Shown here in pieces: positions 57,449 through 64,000 of a DNA stretch of 64,000 bases. The stretch is from JAFKFH01 sp017307375 (GTDB taxonomy: Bacteria; Pseudomonadota; Alphaproteobacteria; Ferrovibrionales; Ferrovibrionaceae). A program made the translations under genes and the position numbers. The notes under the pieces were generated by a model that was not told the DNA's origin, did not search any database, and saw nothing but the letters and a program-made list of their open reading frames with translations. The stretch is taken from NCBI GenBank assembly GCA_965229335.1, contig OZ245874.1, forward strand, positions 6,324,001 to 6,388,000, written 5' to 3'. Numbering within the stretch: position 1 is the stretch's first letter; each line of letters opens with the position of its first letter.

Positions 57449-58440
57449 GCGAGGGGCGACCCCGCCGGGCCTTCGTCACCGGGGCGACCGGCTTCCTCGG
57501 CAAGCATCTCGTCGAACAGCTGCTGGACCAGGGCTGGCAGGTCACCGCGCTGCATCGCCGCGACAGCGACCGCTCGTTCTACGGCGAACGGGTGATCACC
57601 TGGGTCGAAGGCTCGCTGCAGGACCAGGCGAGCCTTGCCGCCGCGATCCCGATGGAGGTCGACCGCGTCTTCCATGTCGCCGCCAACACCTCGATCTGGG
57701 CGCGCGAGGCCGAAATCCAGCGGCGGATCAATGTCGAGGGCACGCGCAACCTGCTGGCCGCCGCGCTGACGCGGCGAGCCCGCCGCCTCGTCCATGTCTC
57801 GACCTGGAGCGTCTACGACCTGCACCGGCCCGAGATCGACGAGGCTACGCCGCAGACCGGCGGCAGTTCCTGGATCGGCTATGTCCGCACCAAGTGGCAG
57901 GCCGAACAGGCGGTGAAGACCGCGGCCGAACGCGGCCTCGACGCCGTGATCGTCAATCCGGCGCATATCCTGGGCCGTTACGATCCCGGCACCTGGTCGC
58001 GGATGTTCCTGATGGTCGACCAGGGGCGCCTGCCCGGCATTCCGCCGGGTTCGGGCAGCTTTGCGCATGCTGCGGCCGTGGCGTCGGCGATCATCGCGGC
58101 CGGCGACAGGGGCCGGCGGGGACAGAACTACCTGCTGGGCGGTGCCGACCACAGTTTCCACGAGGTGATTGCCGAGATCGGCTTCCGCCTGGGGGCCAAG
58201 GTGCCGTCCCGGGTGCTGCCGGCCGCGGCGCTGCGCGCCACCGCCCGGCTGCAGGCGCTGAAAGCCCGGTTCACCGGCGAAAGGCCCGAACTGACCCCCG
58301 AGGGCGCCGAGATGGTCTGCCACCGGACCCGCATCGCTTCGACCCGGGCGATCGACGAACTGGGCTATCGCCCGGCGCCGCTCTACTACATGCTGGCGGA
58401 CTGCCACACCTGGCTGAAAACCGCCGGGCTGTTGCGCTGA
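57445..58440 (+). CDS. NAD-dependent epimerase/dehydratase family protein
   Basis: A 331-residue extended SDR. AFVTGATGFLGKHLVEQLL is the NAD-binding start; the catalytic pair is WIGYVRTKWQAE (Tyr-xxx-Lys), and VHVSTWSVYDL and IVNPAHILGRYDPG are also typical. The substrate may be a sugar-nucleotide or hydroxy-steroid type compound. The ATG at 57445 overlaps the cyclase stop (ATGA), so it is translationally coupled to that gene. Confidence 0.88.
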   Translation: MSEGRPRRAFVTGATGFLGKHLVEQLLDQGWQVTALHRRDSDRSFYGERVITWVEGSLQDQASLAAAIPMEVDRVFHVAANTSIWAREAEIQRRINVEGTRNLLAAALTRRARRLVHVSTWSVYDLHRPEIDEATPQTGGSSWIGYVRTKWQAEQAVKTAAERGLDAVIVNPAHILGRYDPGTWSRMFLMVDQGRLPGIPPGSGSFAHAAAVASAIIAAGDRGRRGQNYLLGGADHSFHEVIAEIGFRLGAKVPSRVLPAAALRATARLQALKARFTGERPELTPEGAEMVCHRTRIASTRAIDELGYRPAPLYYMLADCHTWLKTAGLLR

Positions 58441-58494
58441 CCCCGCCTACGCCCCATATCCTGGGCTACAGTCCCCGGTAAGCCACGAGACGTC

Positions 58495-59853
58495 ATGACC
58501 GATAACAAGTCCCGCGCCGCCGCCACCCTCGACCTCCTGACCGACCTGATCGGCCGGGCCCGCGCCGCCGGCGCCGATCAGGCCGACGCAATCGCCTTCG
58601 AAAGCGTGTCCTACGGGGCGTCCTACCGCATGGGCAAGCCCGAGGACATCGAGCGGTCGGAGACGGTCGATCTCGGCCTGCGGGTGCTGATCGGCAAGCG
58701 GCAAGCGTTCGTCGCCGGCACCGACCGGCGGCGCGACGCGCTGGACAAGGTGGTCGAACGGGCGGTGGCCATGGCCAAGCTGGCCCCGGAGGACAAGTTC
58801 TGCGGCCTTGCCGACCCGGCGACCCTGGCCGGGTCCTGGCCCGATCTCGACCTCGCCGACCCCGAGCCGCCGCCGCCGATCGAGACGCTGATCGAGGAGG
58901 CGCGGGCGATGGAGGAAGCCGCGCTGGCGGTACCCGGCATCACCAATTCGGAAGGCGGCGGCGCCTCGGCCGGTTCCGGTCTGGTCGCCCTCGCGACCTC
59001 GGACGGCTTTGCCGGCGCCTATTTCGGCACGAACTACGGCCGCTCGATCAGCGTCATCGCCGGCGAAGGCACCGGGATGGAGCGTGACTACGACTTTTCC
59101 TCCAAGCGCTTCCGGGCCGAGCTCAACGCGCCCGAGGCAATCGGCCGCACCGCGGCCGACAAGGCGCTGAAACGGCTGAACCCGCGCAAGGTGCCCAGCC
59201 AGACGGCGACGGTGGTGTTCAGCCCGCGGGTGGCGGGCTCGCTGGTCGGGCATCTCTCGGGCGCGATCAACGGCCAGTCGGTGGCCCGCGGCACCTCATT
59301 CCTGAAGGATCGCCTGGGCGAGCGGATCTTTCGCCCCGGCATCAACATCGTCGACGACCCCTTGCGTGTCCGCGGCACCCGTTCGCGCCCGTTCGACGGC
59401 GAGGGGGTCGCCACCCGGCGCCGAGTGCTGGTGGCCGACGGCACGCTCGACGGCTGGCTGCTCGATACCGGAACCGCCCGCCAGCTCGGCCTGGCGACGC
59501 AGGGCAACGCCTCGCGCGGTGCCGGCGGGCCGCCGGGCCCCAGCGTCACCAACTTCTACATGGAAGCGGGCCAGATCTCGCCCGACGACCTGATCGCCGA
59601 CATCACGTCGGGCCTCTACATCACCGAACTGATCGGCATGGGCGTGAACGGCGTCACCGGCGATTACAGCCGCGGCGCGTCGGGCTTCTGGATCGAGAAC
59701 GGCAAGATCGCCTATCCGGTGTCCGAACTGACGGTCGCCGGCAACCTGAAGGACATGTTCGCCCGGCTGATCCCGGCCAGCGACCTCACTTTCCGCTACG
59801 GTACCGACGCGCCGACCATCCGCATCGACGACATGATGATCGCCGGGACATGA
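58495..59853 (+). CDS. pmbA: TldE/PmbA family metallopeptidase-associated protein
   Basis: A 452-residue protein of the TldD/TldE (PmbA) family. The TldE features are seen: ERSETVDLGLRVLIGKRQAFVAGTD, the central region ARGTSFLKDRLGERIFRPGINIVDDP and TRSRPFDGEGVATRR, and the C-terminal MGVNGVTGDYSRGASGFWIENG. The HExxxH site of TldD is absent, as expected for TldE, which works as a partner subunit. TldD would have to be encoded elsewhere. It overlaps the phosphatase gene by four bases. Confidence 0.93.
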   Translation: MTDNKSRAAATLDLLTDLIGRARAAGADQADAIAFESVSYGASYRMGKPEDIERSETVDLGLRVLIGKRQAFVAGTDRRRDALDKVVERAVAMAKLAPEDKFCGLADPATLAGSWPDLDLADPEPPPPIETLIEEARAMEEAALAVPGITNSEGGGASAGSGLVALATSDGFAGAYFGTNYGRSISVIAGEGTGMERDYDFSSKRFRAELNAPEAIGRTAADKALKRLNPRKVPSQTATVVFSPRVAGSLVGHLSGAINGQSVARGTSFLKDRLGERIFRPGINIVDDPLRVRGTRSRPFDGEGVATRRRVLVADGTLDGWLLDTGTARQLGLATQGNASRGAGGPPGPSVTNFYMEAGQISPDDLIADITSGLYITELIGMGVNGVTGDYSRGASGFWIENGKIAYPVSELTVAGNLKDMFARLIPASDLTFRYGTDAPTIRIDDMMIAGT

Positions 59854-60635
59854 GCGTTTCGGCCGATCTCGACCTCCTGATGGCGGCGACCCGCGAGGGC
59901 GGCGCGCTGGCGCTCGACCATTTCAAGGCCGGCGTGACCCCGTGGGACAAGAAGCCGGACGATCCGGTCTCGGAAGCCGACCTCGCGGTCGACCGGCTGC
60001 TGCACGAGCGGCTGCAGGGTGCGCGGCCCGACTATGGCTGGCTGTCGGAGGAAAGCGTCGACGATCCGCGGCGGCTCGACTGCGCCCGGGTCTGGGTCGT
60101 CGACCCGATCGACGGCACCCGCGCCTTCATCGCCCGCCGGCCGGAATTCTGCGTCTGCGCCGCGCTGGTCGAACAGGGCGAGCCGGTGCTGGCCGCCGTG
60201 TTCAACCCGGCCACCGACGAGTTCTTCGCCGCGGTCAGGGGCCAGGGCGCCACGCTGAACGGCCGGCCGATCCATGCCAGCGGCCGCGACGACCTCAACG
60301 CCGCCCGGCTGCTCGCCTCGAAAAGCCGGCATTTCTCCTCGCCGGCCTGGCAGGAAGCGGCACCGGGCGCCAGCTTCTCCTACCGCAACTCGATCGCCTA
60401 CCGCATGGTGCTGGTCGCCGCCGGCCGCTTCGAGACGGCGATCTCGCTGACCCCGAAATCCGACTGGGACATCGCCGCCGCCGACCTGATCGTGCGCGAG
60501 GCCGGTGCCCGCGCGACGACGGCGACCGGCGCGGCGTTCCGCTACAACCAGCCCCGCCCGGTGCACCCGAACGTGATCACCTCAGGGCCGGGGGTGCACG
60601 GCCAGGTGCTGGATCTGCTGGCCGAGGCGGCTTAG
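59850..60635 (+). CDS. Inositol-monophosphatase/CysQ-like phosphatase
   Basis: A 261-residue Mg2+-dependent phosphatase. It has WLSEES (Glu67, Glu68), DPIDGTRAFI (85-94) as the metal-binding motif and SDWDIAAADLIVREAG near the end, the standard IMPase/FIG/CysQ layout. It may hydrolyse 3'-phosphoadenosine-5'-phosphate or an inositol or histidinol phosphate; motifs do not separate these. It overlaps pmbA by ATGA and converges on the Mo enzyme gene, whose stop codon overlaps its own. Confidence 0.9.
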   Translation: MSVSADLDLLMAATREGGALALDHFKAGVTPWDKKPDDPVSEADLAVDRLLHERLQGARPDYGWLSEESVDDPRRLDCARVWVVDPIDGTRAFIARRPEFCVCAALVEQGEPVLAAVFNPATDEFFAAVRGQGATLNGRPIHASGRDDLNAARLLASKSRHFSSPAWQEAAPGASFSYRNSIAYRMVLVAAGRFETAISLTPKSDWDIAAADLIVREAGARATTATGAAFRYNQPRPVHPNVITSGPGVHGQVLDLLAEAA

Positions 60636-62728
60636 GCCCGCCTCAGCCACACTGCCGTATCGTGGAACGCGGCGCCGCCGTTCGGCTTGGCGGGATCCGA
60701 GCCGATCAAGAGGTTGATGCCGACACCCTCGACATGAGCGCCGTTCGGCCAGATGCCCTCGGCGATCAGCACGCCCTGGCGCATGCCGTCGAACAGCTGG
60801 GCGTGCAGCGCCACGCTGCCGCGGCGATTGCCGAGGCGGACGAGGTCGCCGGTGGCGATGCCCTGCGCCGCCGCATCGTCGGGATGGATCATCACCGTCG
60901 GGCGCTTCTCGCGCGCGAGGCTGCCCGGCGTCTCGGTGAAGGTCGAATTGAGGAAGGTGCGCGCCGGCGCGGTGACCAGGCGGAACGGGCACGCGTCGGT
61001 CGGCGCCTCGATCGATTCCCAGTGGGTCGGGCCTTCGGGCATCCCTTCCCAGTCCGGTCCCTGGGTCTTCCAGTCGGGGAAGAAGCGGAAGCGTTTGTCC
61101 GGCCAGTTGAAGCCGTCGAGAAAATGGGCACGGCGGAAATCCGGCTGGGCGTCGTGCCAGCGCGCCGCGATCAGGTCCTCGGCCCCGGGATAGCCGCCCG
61201 AACGCAGGCATTGGTCGGCCAGCTCGCGCGGCGTCATGCCGAAACCCGGATGCAGCTCGGCCACGCCCAGGCGCCTCGCCAGCTCGCAGATCACGTAGTG
61301 GTTCTCGCGCGCCTCGCCCGGCGCCTCGATCACCTTCGGGCCGAAATGGACATACTGGTTGCCACCGCCGCGATAGATGTCGTCGTGTTCGAGGAACATC
61401 GTCGCCGGCAGCACGACGTCGGCCATCTTTGCCGTCTCGGTCATGAACTGCTCATGGACGCAGACGAACAGATCGTCGCGCGCGAACCCCTGGTGGACGA
61501 GGCCGAGTTCGGGCGCCACCACATAGGGGTTGGTGTTCTGGATCAGCATCGCCGTCACCGGCGGGCCGCCCTTCAGCGCGGCCGCATCGCCGGTCAGGAT
61601 CTGGCCGATGCGCGACTGGTCGAGGTCGCGGACCGTGAGGTCGCGCAGGTCCAGCCCCTCGATCAGCGTCTTGTCCATCGTGAAGATGCCGCCGTTCGAG
61701 TGGAAGGCGCCGCCGCCCTCGTACTGATAGGCGCCGGTGACCGCGGCGATGCAGCTGGCCGCATGCATGTTGACCGCGCCGTTGCGGCTGCGCGAGAAGC
61801 CGTAGCCCAGGCGGAAGTAGGCCCGCTTCGTCGTGCCGACCAGCCGCGCGAAGGCTTCGATCTCGGCCGCCGGGATGCCGGTGATCGCCTCGGCCCAGGC
61901 CGGCGTCTGGGCGGCGACGCGCGCTTCGAGATCGCGCGGGCGGTCGGTGTAGCGCTCCAGATACTCCCGGTCGGCGTGGCCGTCGCGGAACAGCACGTGC
62001 ATCACCGCGCAGGCCAGCGCCCCGTCGGTGCCGGGGCGCGGCATCAGATGGATGTCGGCGGCCTCGGCCGTGCCGTTGCGGTAGGGATCGATGCAGACGA
62101 TCTTGGCGCCGCGTTCCTTGCGGGCGCGGGTCGCGTGCGTCATCACGTTGATCTGGGTGTTGACCGCGTTGGTGCCCCAGATGACGACGAGGTCGCTGCG
62201 CCCGATCTCGCGCGGGTCCGGCCCGCGCAGCGCCCCGGTGCCGGCAAGCCAGCCGGCATAGGCGAGGTTGACGCAGATCGTGCCGAAGAAGCGCGAGTAT
62301 TTCTTGGCGTGGGTCAGGCGGTGGATGCCGTCGCGCTGCACCAGGCCCATGGTGCCGGCGTAGTAATAGGGCCAGACCGCTTCCGCGCCGTGGCGCTGCT
62401 CGGCGGCGACGAAGGCGTCCGCCACGCGGTCGAGCGCCTCGGCCCAGCCGATCTCGGCGAACTGGCCCGACCCCTTCGGGCCGGTGCGCAACAAGGGCCT
62501 GGTCAGCCGGTCGGCGTGGTGCACGCGCTCGGCATAGCGGGCGACCTTGGCGCAGATGACGCCGGCGGTGTAGTCGTTGTCGGCGGCCCCGCGGACGCGG
62601 CCGATACGGGTGGGCGACAGGCGCTCGACCTCGAGGGCGCAGGTCGACGGGCAGTCATGGGGGCAGGCCGAGGCAACGATGTCGACGGCCTGGTCCCGGG
62701 CGCGGGCGATCTTGGGGCTGGCGTTCAT
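60632..62728 (-). CDS. Molybdopterin (bis-PGD) oxidoreductase
   Basis: A 698-residue member of the DMSO-reductase superfamily. A [4Fe-4S] cluster motif is at the N-terminus: Cys22, Cys26, Cys30 and Cys59 (CX3CX3CX28C). It has RLTRPLLRTGPKGSGQFAEIGWAEALDRVA, VIWGTNAVNTQINVMTH, DPYRNGTAEAADIHLMPRPGTDGALACA, and a C-terminal MopB domain (MIHPDDAAAQGIATGDLVRLGNRRGSV). No signal peptide, so it is probably cytoplasmic. Substrate unknown; related proteins include thiosulfate or polysulfide reductases, formate dehydrogenase-like and hydroxylating enzymes. It converges on the phosphatase gene with overlapping stops. Confidence 0.9.
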   Translation of the reverse strand: MNASPKIARARDQAVDIVASACPHDCPSTCALEVERLSPTRIGRVRGAADNDYTAGVICAKVARYAERVHHADRLTRPLLRTGPKGSGQFAEIGWAEALDRVADAFVAAEQRHGAEAVWPYYYAGTMGLVQRDGIHRLTHAKKYSRFFGTICVNLAYAGWLAGTGALRGPDPREIGRSDLVVIWGTNAVNTQINVMTHATRARKERGAKIVCIDPYRNGTAEAADIHLMPRPGTDGALACAVMHVLFRDGHADREYLERYTDRPRDLEARVAAQTPAWAEAITGIPAAEIEAFARLVGTTKRAYFRLGYGFSRSRNGAVNMHAASCIAAVTGAYQYEGGGAFHSNGGIFTMDKTLIEGLDLRDLTVRDLDQSRIGQILTGDAAALKGGPPVTAMLIQNTNPYVVAPELGLVHQGFARDDLFVCVHEQFMTETAKMADVVLPATMFLEHDDIYRGGGNQYVHFGPKVIEAPGEARENHYVICELARRLGVAELHPGFGMTPRELADQCLRSGGYPGAEDLIAARWHDAQPDFRRAHFLDGFNWPDKRFRFFPDWKTQGPDWEGMPEGPTHWESIEAPTDACPFRLVTAPARTFLNSTFTETPGSLAREKRPTVMIHPDDAAAQGIATGDLVRLGNRRGSVALHAQLFDGMRQGVLIAEGIWPNGAHVEGVGINLLIGSDPAKPNGGAAFHDTAVWLRRA

Positions 62729-62761
62729 GGCGGGGCAGCATAGCCGCCCGGCGCGGCGCCG

Positions 62762-63346
62762 TCAGCCGTGCGATTTCGCCCCCATGCCGAAGCTGGCCGC
62801 CATGCCGGCCAGCAGCAGATGGTAGAGATCATAGGGCGCGAGCGGCAGCGGCCCCAGCCGGCCCTGGCGGGCGACCTCGGCGGCGGCGGCGAGCCCGATG
62901 CCGGCAAACAGCCAGAAGGCCGCCGTCCGCGACGTCTTCAGCGCGATCGCCGCGACGATGGCCATGCCGATCAGGGCCAGCACGGCTGGCGGCTGCCCGA
63001 AATCGGGCACCAGGTCCAGCCCTACCGCCAGCAGCCCGGCACCGCCCGCCGCGGCAGCCACCACCCCGAGGCCCGGCCCGAGCCGCAGCACCGCCCCGAA
63101 CAGCGCGCCGAGCAGCAGGGCCGCGCCCCCGACCGAGGCGGCGAGGCCGTTGAAGAACAGATGGGCGGGCCGTACCGCCTCGAACCCGGCCAGCCGCAGC
63201 GCGCCGAGCCCCGCGGTAATCCCGATCAGGGCAAAACCGATGGCCCAGAACAGGCCCGAAGGCAACCGGGTCCGGCTGCACAGCCCGATCGCGATGGCGC
63301 AGGCCAGCGCCAGGACCACTTCACAGATGACGGCGGTAATCGACAT
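62762..63346 (-). CDS. Small integral membrane protein of unknown function
   Basis: A 194-residue hydrophobic protein with about six transmembrane segments (SITAVICEVVLALACAIAIGL; LFWAIGFALIGITAGLGAL; LAASVGGAALLLGALFGAVL; VVAAAAGGAGLLAVGLDLV; VLALIGMAIVAAIALK; FWLFAGIGLAAAAEVA). The C-terminal region has YDLYHLLLAGMAASFGMG, a histidine-bearing helix that might bind a cofactor or ligand. I do not recognise a named family. It is divergent from a thioesterase gene (60-bp gap) and lies 33 bp from the Mo enzyme start, on the same strand. Confidence 0.65.
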   Translation of the reverse strand: MSITAVICEVVLALACAIAIGLCSRTRLPSGLFWAIGFALIGITAGLGALRLAGFEAVRPAHLFFNGLAASVGGAALLLGALFGAVLRLGPGLGVVAAAAGGAGLLAVGLDLVPDFGQPPAVLALIGMAIVAAIALKTSRTAAFWLFAGIGLAAAAEVARQGRLGPLPLAPYDLYHLLLAGMAASFGMGAKSHG

Positions 63347-63406
63347 TTCCCCCTGCGGCCCTCACTCTTCCACCCCGGAAAACGCAACGACAGGGGGAAT
63401 CGCCAG

Positions 63407-63829
63407 ATGACGGGAATGACCATCGAACAGGCCGCGCAGGTTCTCAAGGACAACTTCGCCCCCTGGATCCAGGAGCTGGGCCTGAGGATCGAAGCAATCG
63501 AGCCGGGCCGGGTCACCCTGCGCCTGCCCTTCGACGCGCGGCTGACGCGGGTCGGCGGCATGGTCTGCGGCCAGGCGATCATGGCCGCGGCCGATACGGC
63601 GATGGTGTTCGCGGTGGCCTCGAGCCTCGGCAGCTTCCAGGACATGGCGACGGTCAGCCAGAACACCTCGTTCTTTCGCGCCGCCGTCAAGGTCGACACG
63701 CTGATCGAGGCCCGGGTGATCAAACGCGGGCGCAGCCTGGTGTTCGGGGAGGTGACGCTCTATCCGGATGGCGGGGTCGAGCCGCTGGCGCAGGCGACGC
63801 TGACCTACGCGCTGGCCGGTCCGAAATAG
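63407..63829 (+). CDS. PaaI-type hotdog thioesterase
   Basis: A 140-residue hotdog-fold protein. It has GRVTLRLPFDARLTRVGGMVCGQAIMAAADTAMVFAV (the helix and catalytic region of the PaaI group), then VSQNTSFFRAA and VFGEVTLYPDG. The usual catalytic Asp/Asn is probably the Asp in AAADTAM. Such thioesterases release CoA from acyl-CoAs. It is followed by a terminator-like hairpin for the opposite strand. Confidence 0.88.
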   Translation: MTGMTIEQAAQVLKDNFAPWIQELGLRIEAIEPGRVTLRLPFDARLTRVGGMVCGQAIMAAADTAMVFAVASSLGSFQDMATVSQNTSFFRAAVKVDTLIEARVIKRGRSLVFGEVTLYPDGGVEPLAQATLTYALAGPK

Positions 63830-63842
63830 TCGAGGTCGGTAC

Positions 63843-63873
63843 AAAAAAAGTGGGGGAGGTTTGACCCTCCCCC
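63843..63873 (-). terminator. Rho-independent terminator of the amtB gene
   Basis: An eight-bp stem GGGGGAGG/CCTCCCCC (63852-63873) with an A7 run at 63843-63849, which is a T tract on the minus strand after the hairpin. It sits just after the AmtB stop. Confidence 0.8.
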
Positions 63874-63896
63874 CAAGTCGCCTCAGGGATTCCTGA

Positions 63897-64000
63897 TTAC
63901 TGGATGGTCTCGCCATGCAGGCTGAGATCGAGGCCATCGCGTTCGGTGGCTTCGTCGACGCGCAGGCCCATGACCATGTCGATGACCTTGAGGATGATGA
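63897..64000 (-). CDS. amtB: Ammonium transporter, C-terminal fragment
   Basis: The minus strand ends a protein with IILKVIDMVMGLRVDEATERDGLDLSLHGETIQ (shown in pieces: MGLRVDEATERDGLDLS then LHGETIQ), stopping at TAA (63897-63899). GLRV-E-E-ER-GLD-S-HGE is the cytoplasmic tail of AmtB, the site bound by PII (GlnK) proteins. The rest lies beyond the window's right edge. Together with gltDB, rpoN and ptsN it points to nitrogen-regulated genes nearby. Confidence 0.9.
   Translation of the reverse strand, partial: IILKVIDMVMGLRVDEATERDGLDLSLHGETIQ

Overview
The window is a dense, high-GC chromosomal segment from an alphaproteobacterium, most likely a Rhodospirillales-like lineage (family-level reading is an inference). 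The taxonomic clues are the kdsD-lptC-lptA-lptB-rpoN-hpf-ptsN block, an Hsp20 gene followed by a DUF1150 gene, a single-domain RNase D, a complex I NDUFA9-like protein, a plant/alphaproteobacterial-type glutamate-cysteine ligase, gltD placed before gltB, and an AmtB tail typical of the class. Genes are tightly packed. Many neighbours overlap by ATGA or GTGA, and several convergent pairs overlap at their stop codons. I see no integrase, transposase, insertion sequence, CRISPR array or prophage.

Layout. 0-3 kb: the end of an oligopeptide ABC-transporter ATPase, a DUF423 membrane protein, a TPR protein, and speD-speE (spermidine synthesis). 3-9 kb: an acetoin-dehydrogenase-like locus with a sigma-54 activator of AcoR type, a candidate enhancer and -24/-12 promoter, E1 alpha, E1 beta, a free-standing lipoyl domain, an E2 catalytic core without lipoyl or subunit-binding domains, and a lipoate-ligase-like protein. 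9-12.5 kb: a two-domain 3-hydroxyacyl-CoA dehydrogenase, a heat-shock pair (Hsp20 and DUF1150) behind an RpoH-like promoter and a ROSE-like RNA thermometer, and a ROK-type protein whose motif order is circularly permuted. 12.5-19.3 kb: ptsN, hpf (short form), rpoN, lptBAC, kdsD, rnd and tRNA-Leu(CAG), all on the minus strand. 19.4-27 kb: an NDUFA9-like protein and gltD-gltB (glutamate synthase), preceded by an AT-rich regulatory gap.

27-38.6 kb: an SDR protein, a secreted protein of unknown function, an acyl-CoA synthetase, an NTF2-like protein, an IorAB-type molybdenum hydroxylase, a Gfo/Idh/MocA oxidoreductase, a chemoreceptor, and an AraC-family regulator. 38.6-43.3 kb: an SHMT, gshA, rsmE and ubiA. 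43.3-53.4 kb: a signalling-rich stretch with a hybrid histidine kinase carrying an 84-bp tandem repeat that encodes a coiled coil, a single-domain response regulator, a secreted hydrolase, a PAS histidine kinase, a cysteine-rich protein next to a Sel1 protein with degenerate GGDEF/EAL-like regions, an EamA exporter and its divergent LysR regulator. 53.4-64 kb: an unknown helical protein, a UbiD-family decarboxylase, a membrane adenylate cyclase, an epimerase, PmbA/TldE, a CysQ/IMPase-like phosphatase, a Mo-bisPGD oxidoreductase, a small membrane protein, a PaaI-type thioesterase and the C-terminus of an AmtB ammonium transporter.

The window joins nitrogen assimilation (gltDB, amtB end, ptsN, rpoN) with envelope biogenesis (kdsD, lptCAB) and sigma-54-dependent carbon use (acetoin-like locus). 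The least conventional items are the split E2 with its adjacent lipoate ligase, the permuted ROK protein, the ROSE-like leader, the expandable coiled-coil repeat in the hybrid kinase, and the Sel1/degenerate GGDEF-EAL protein.
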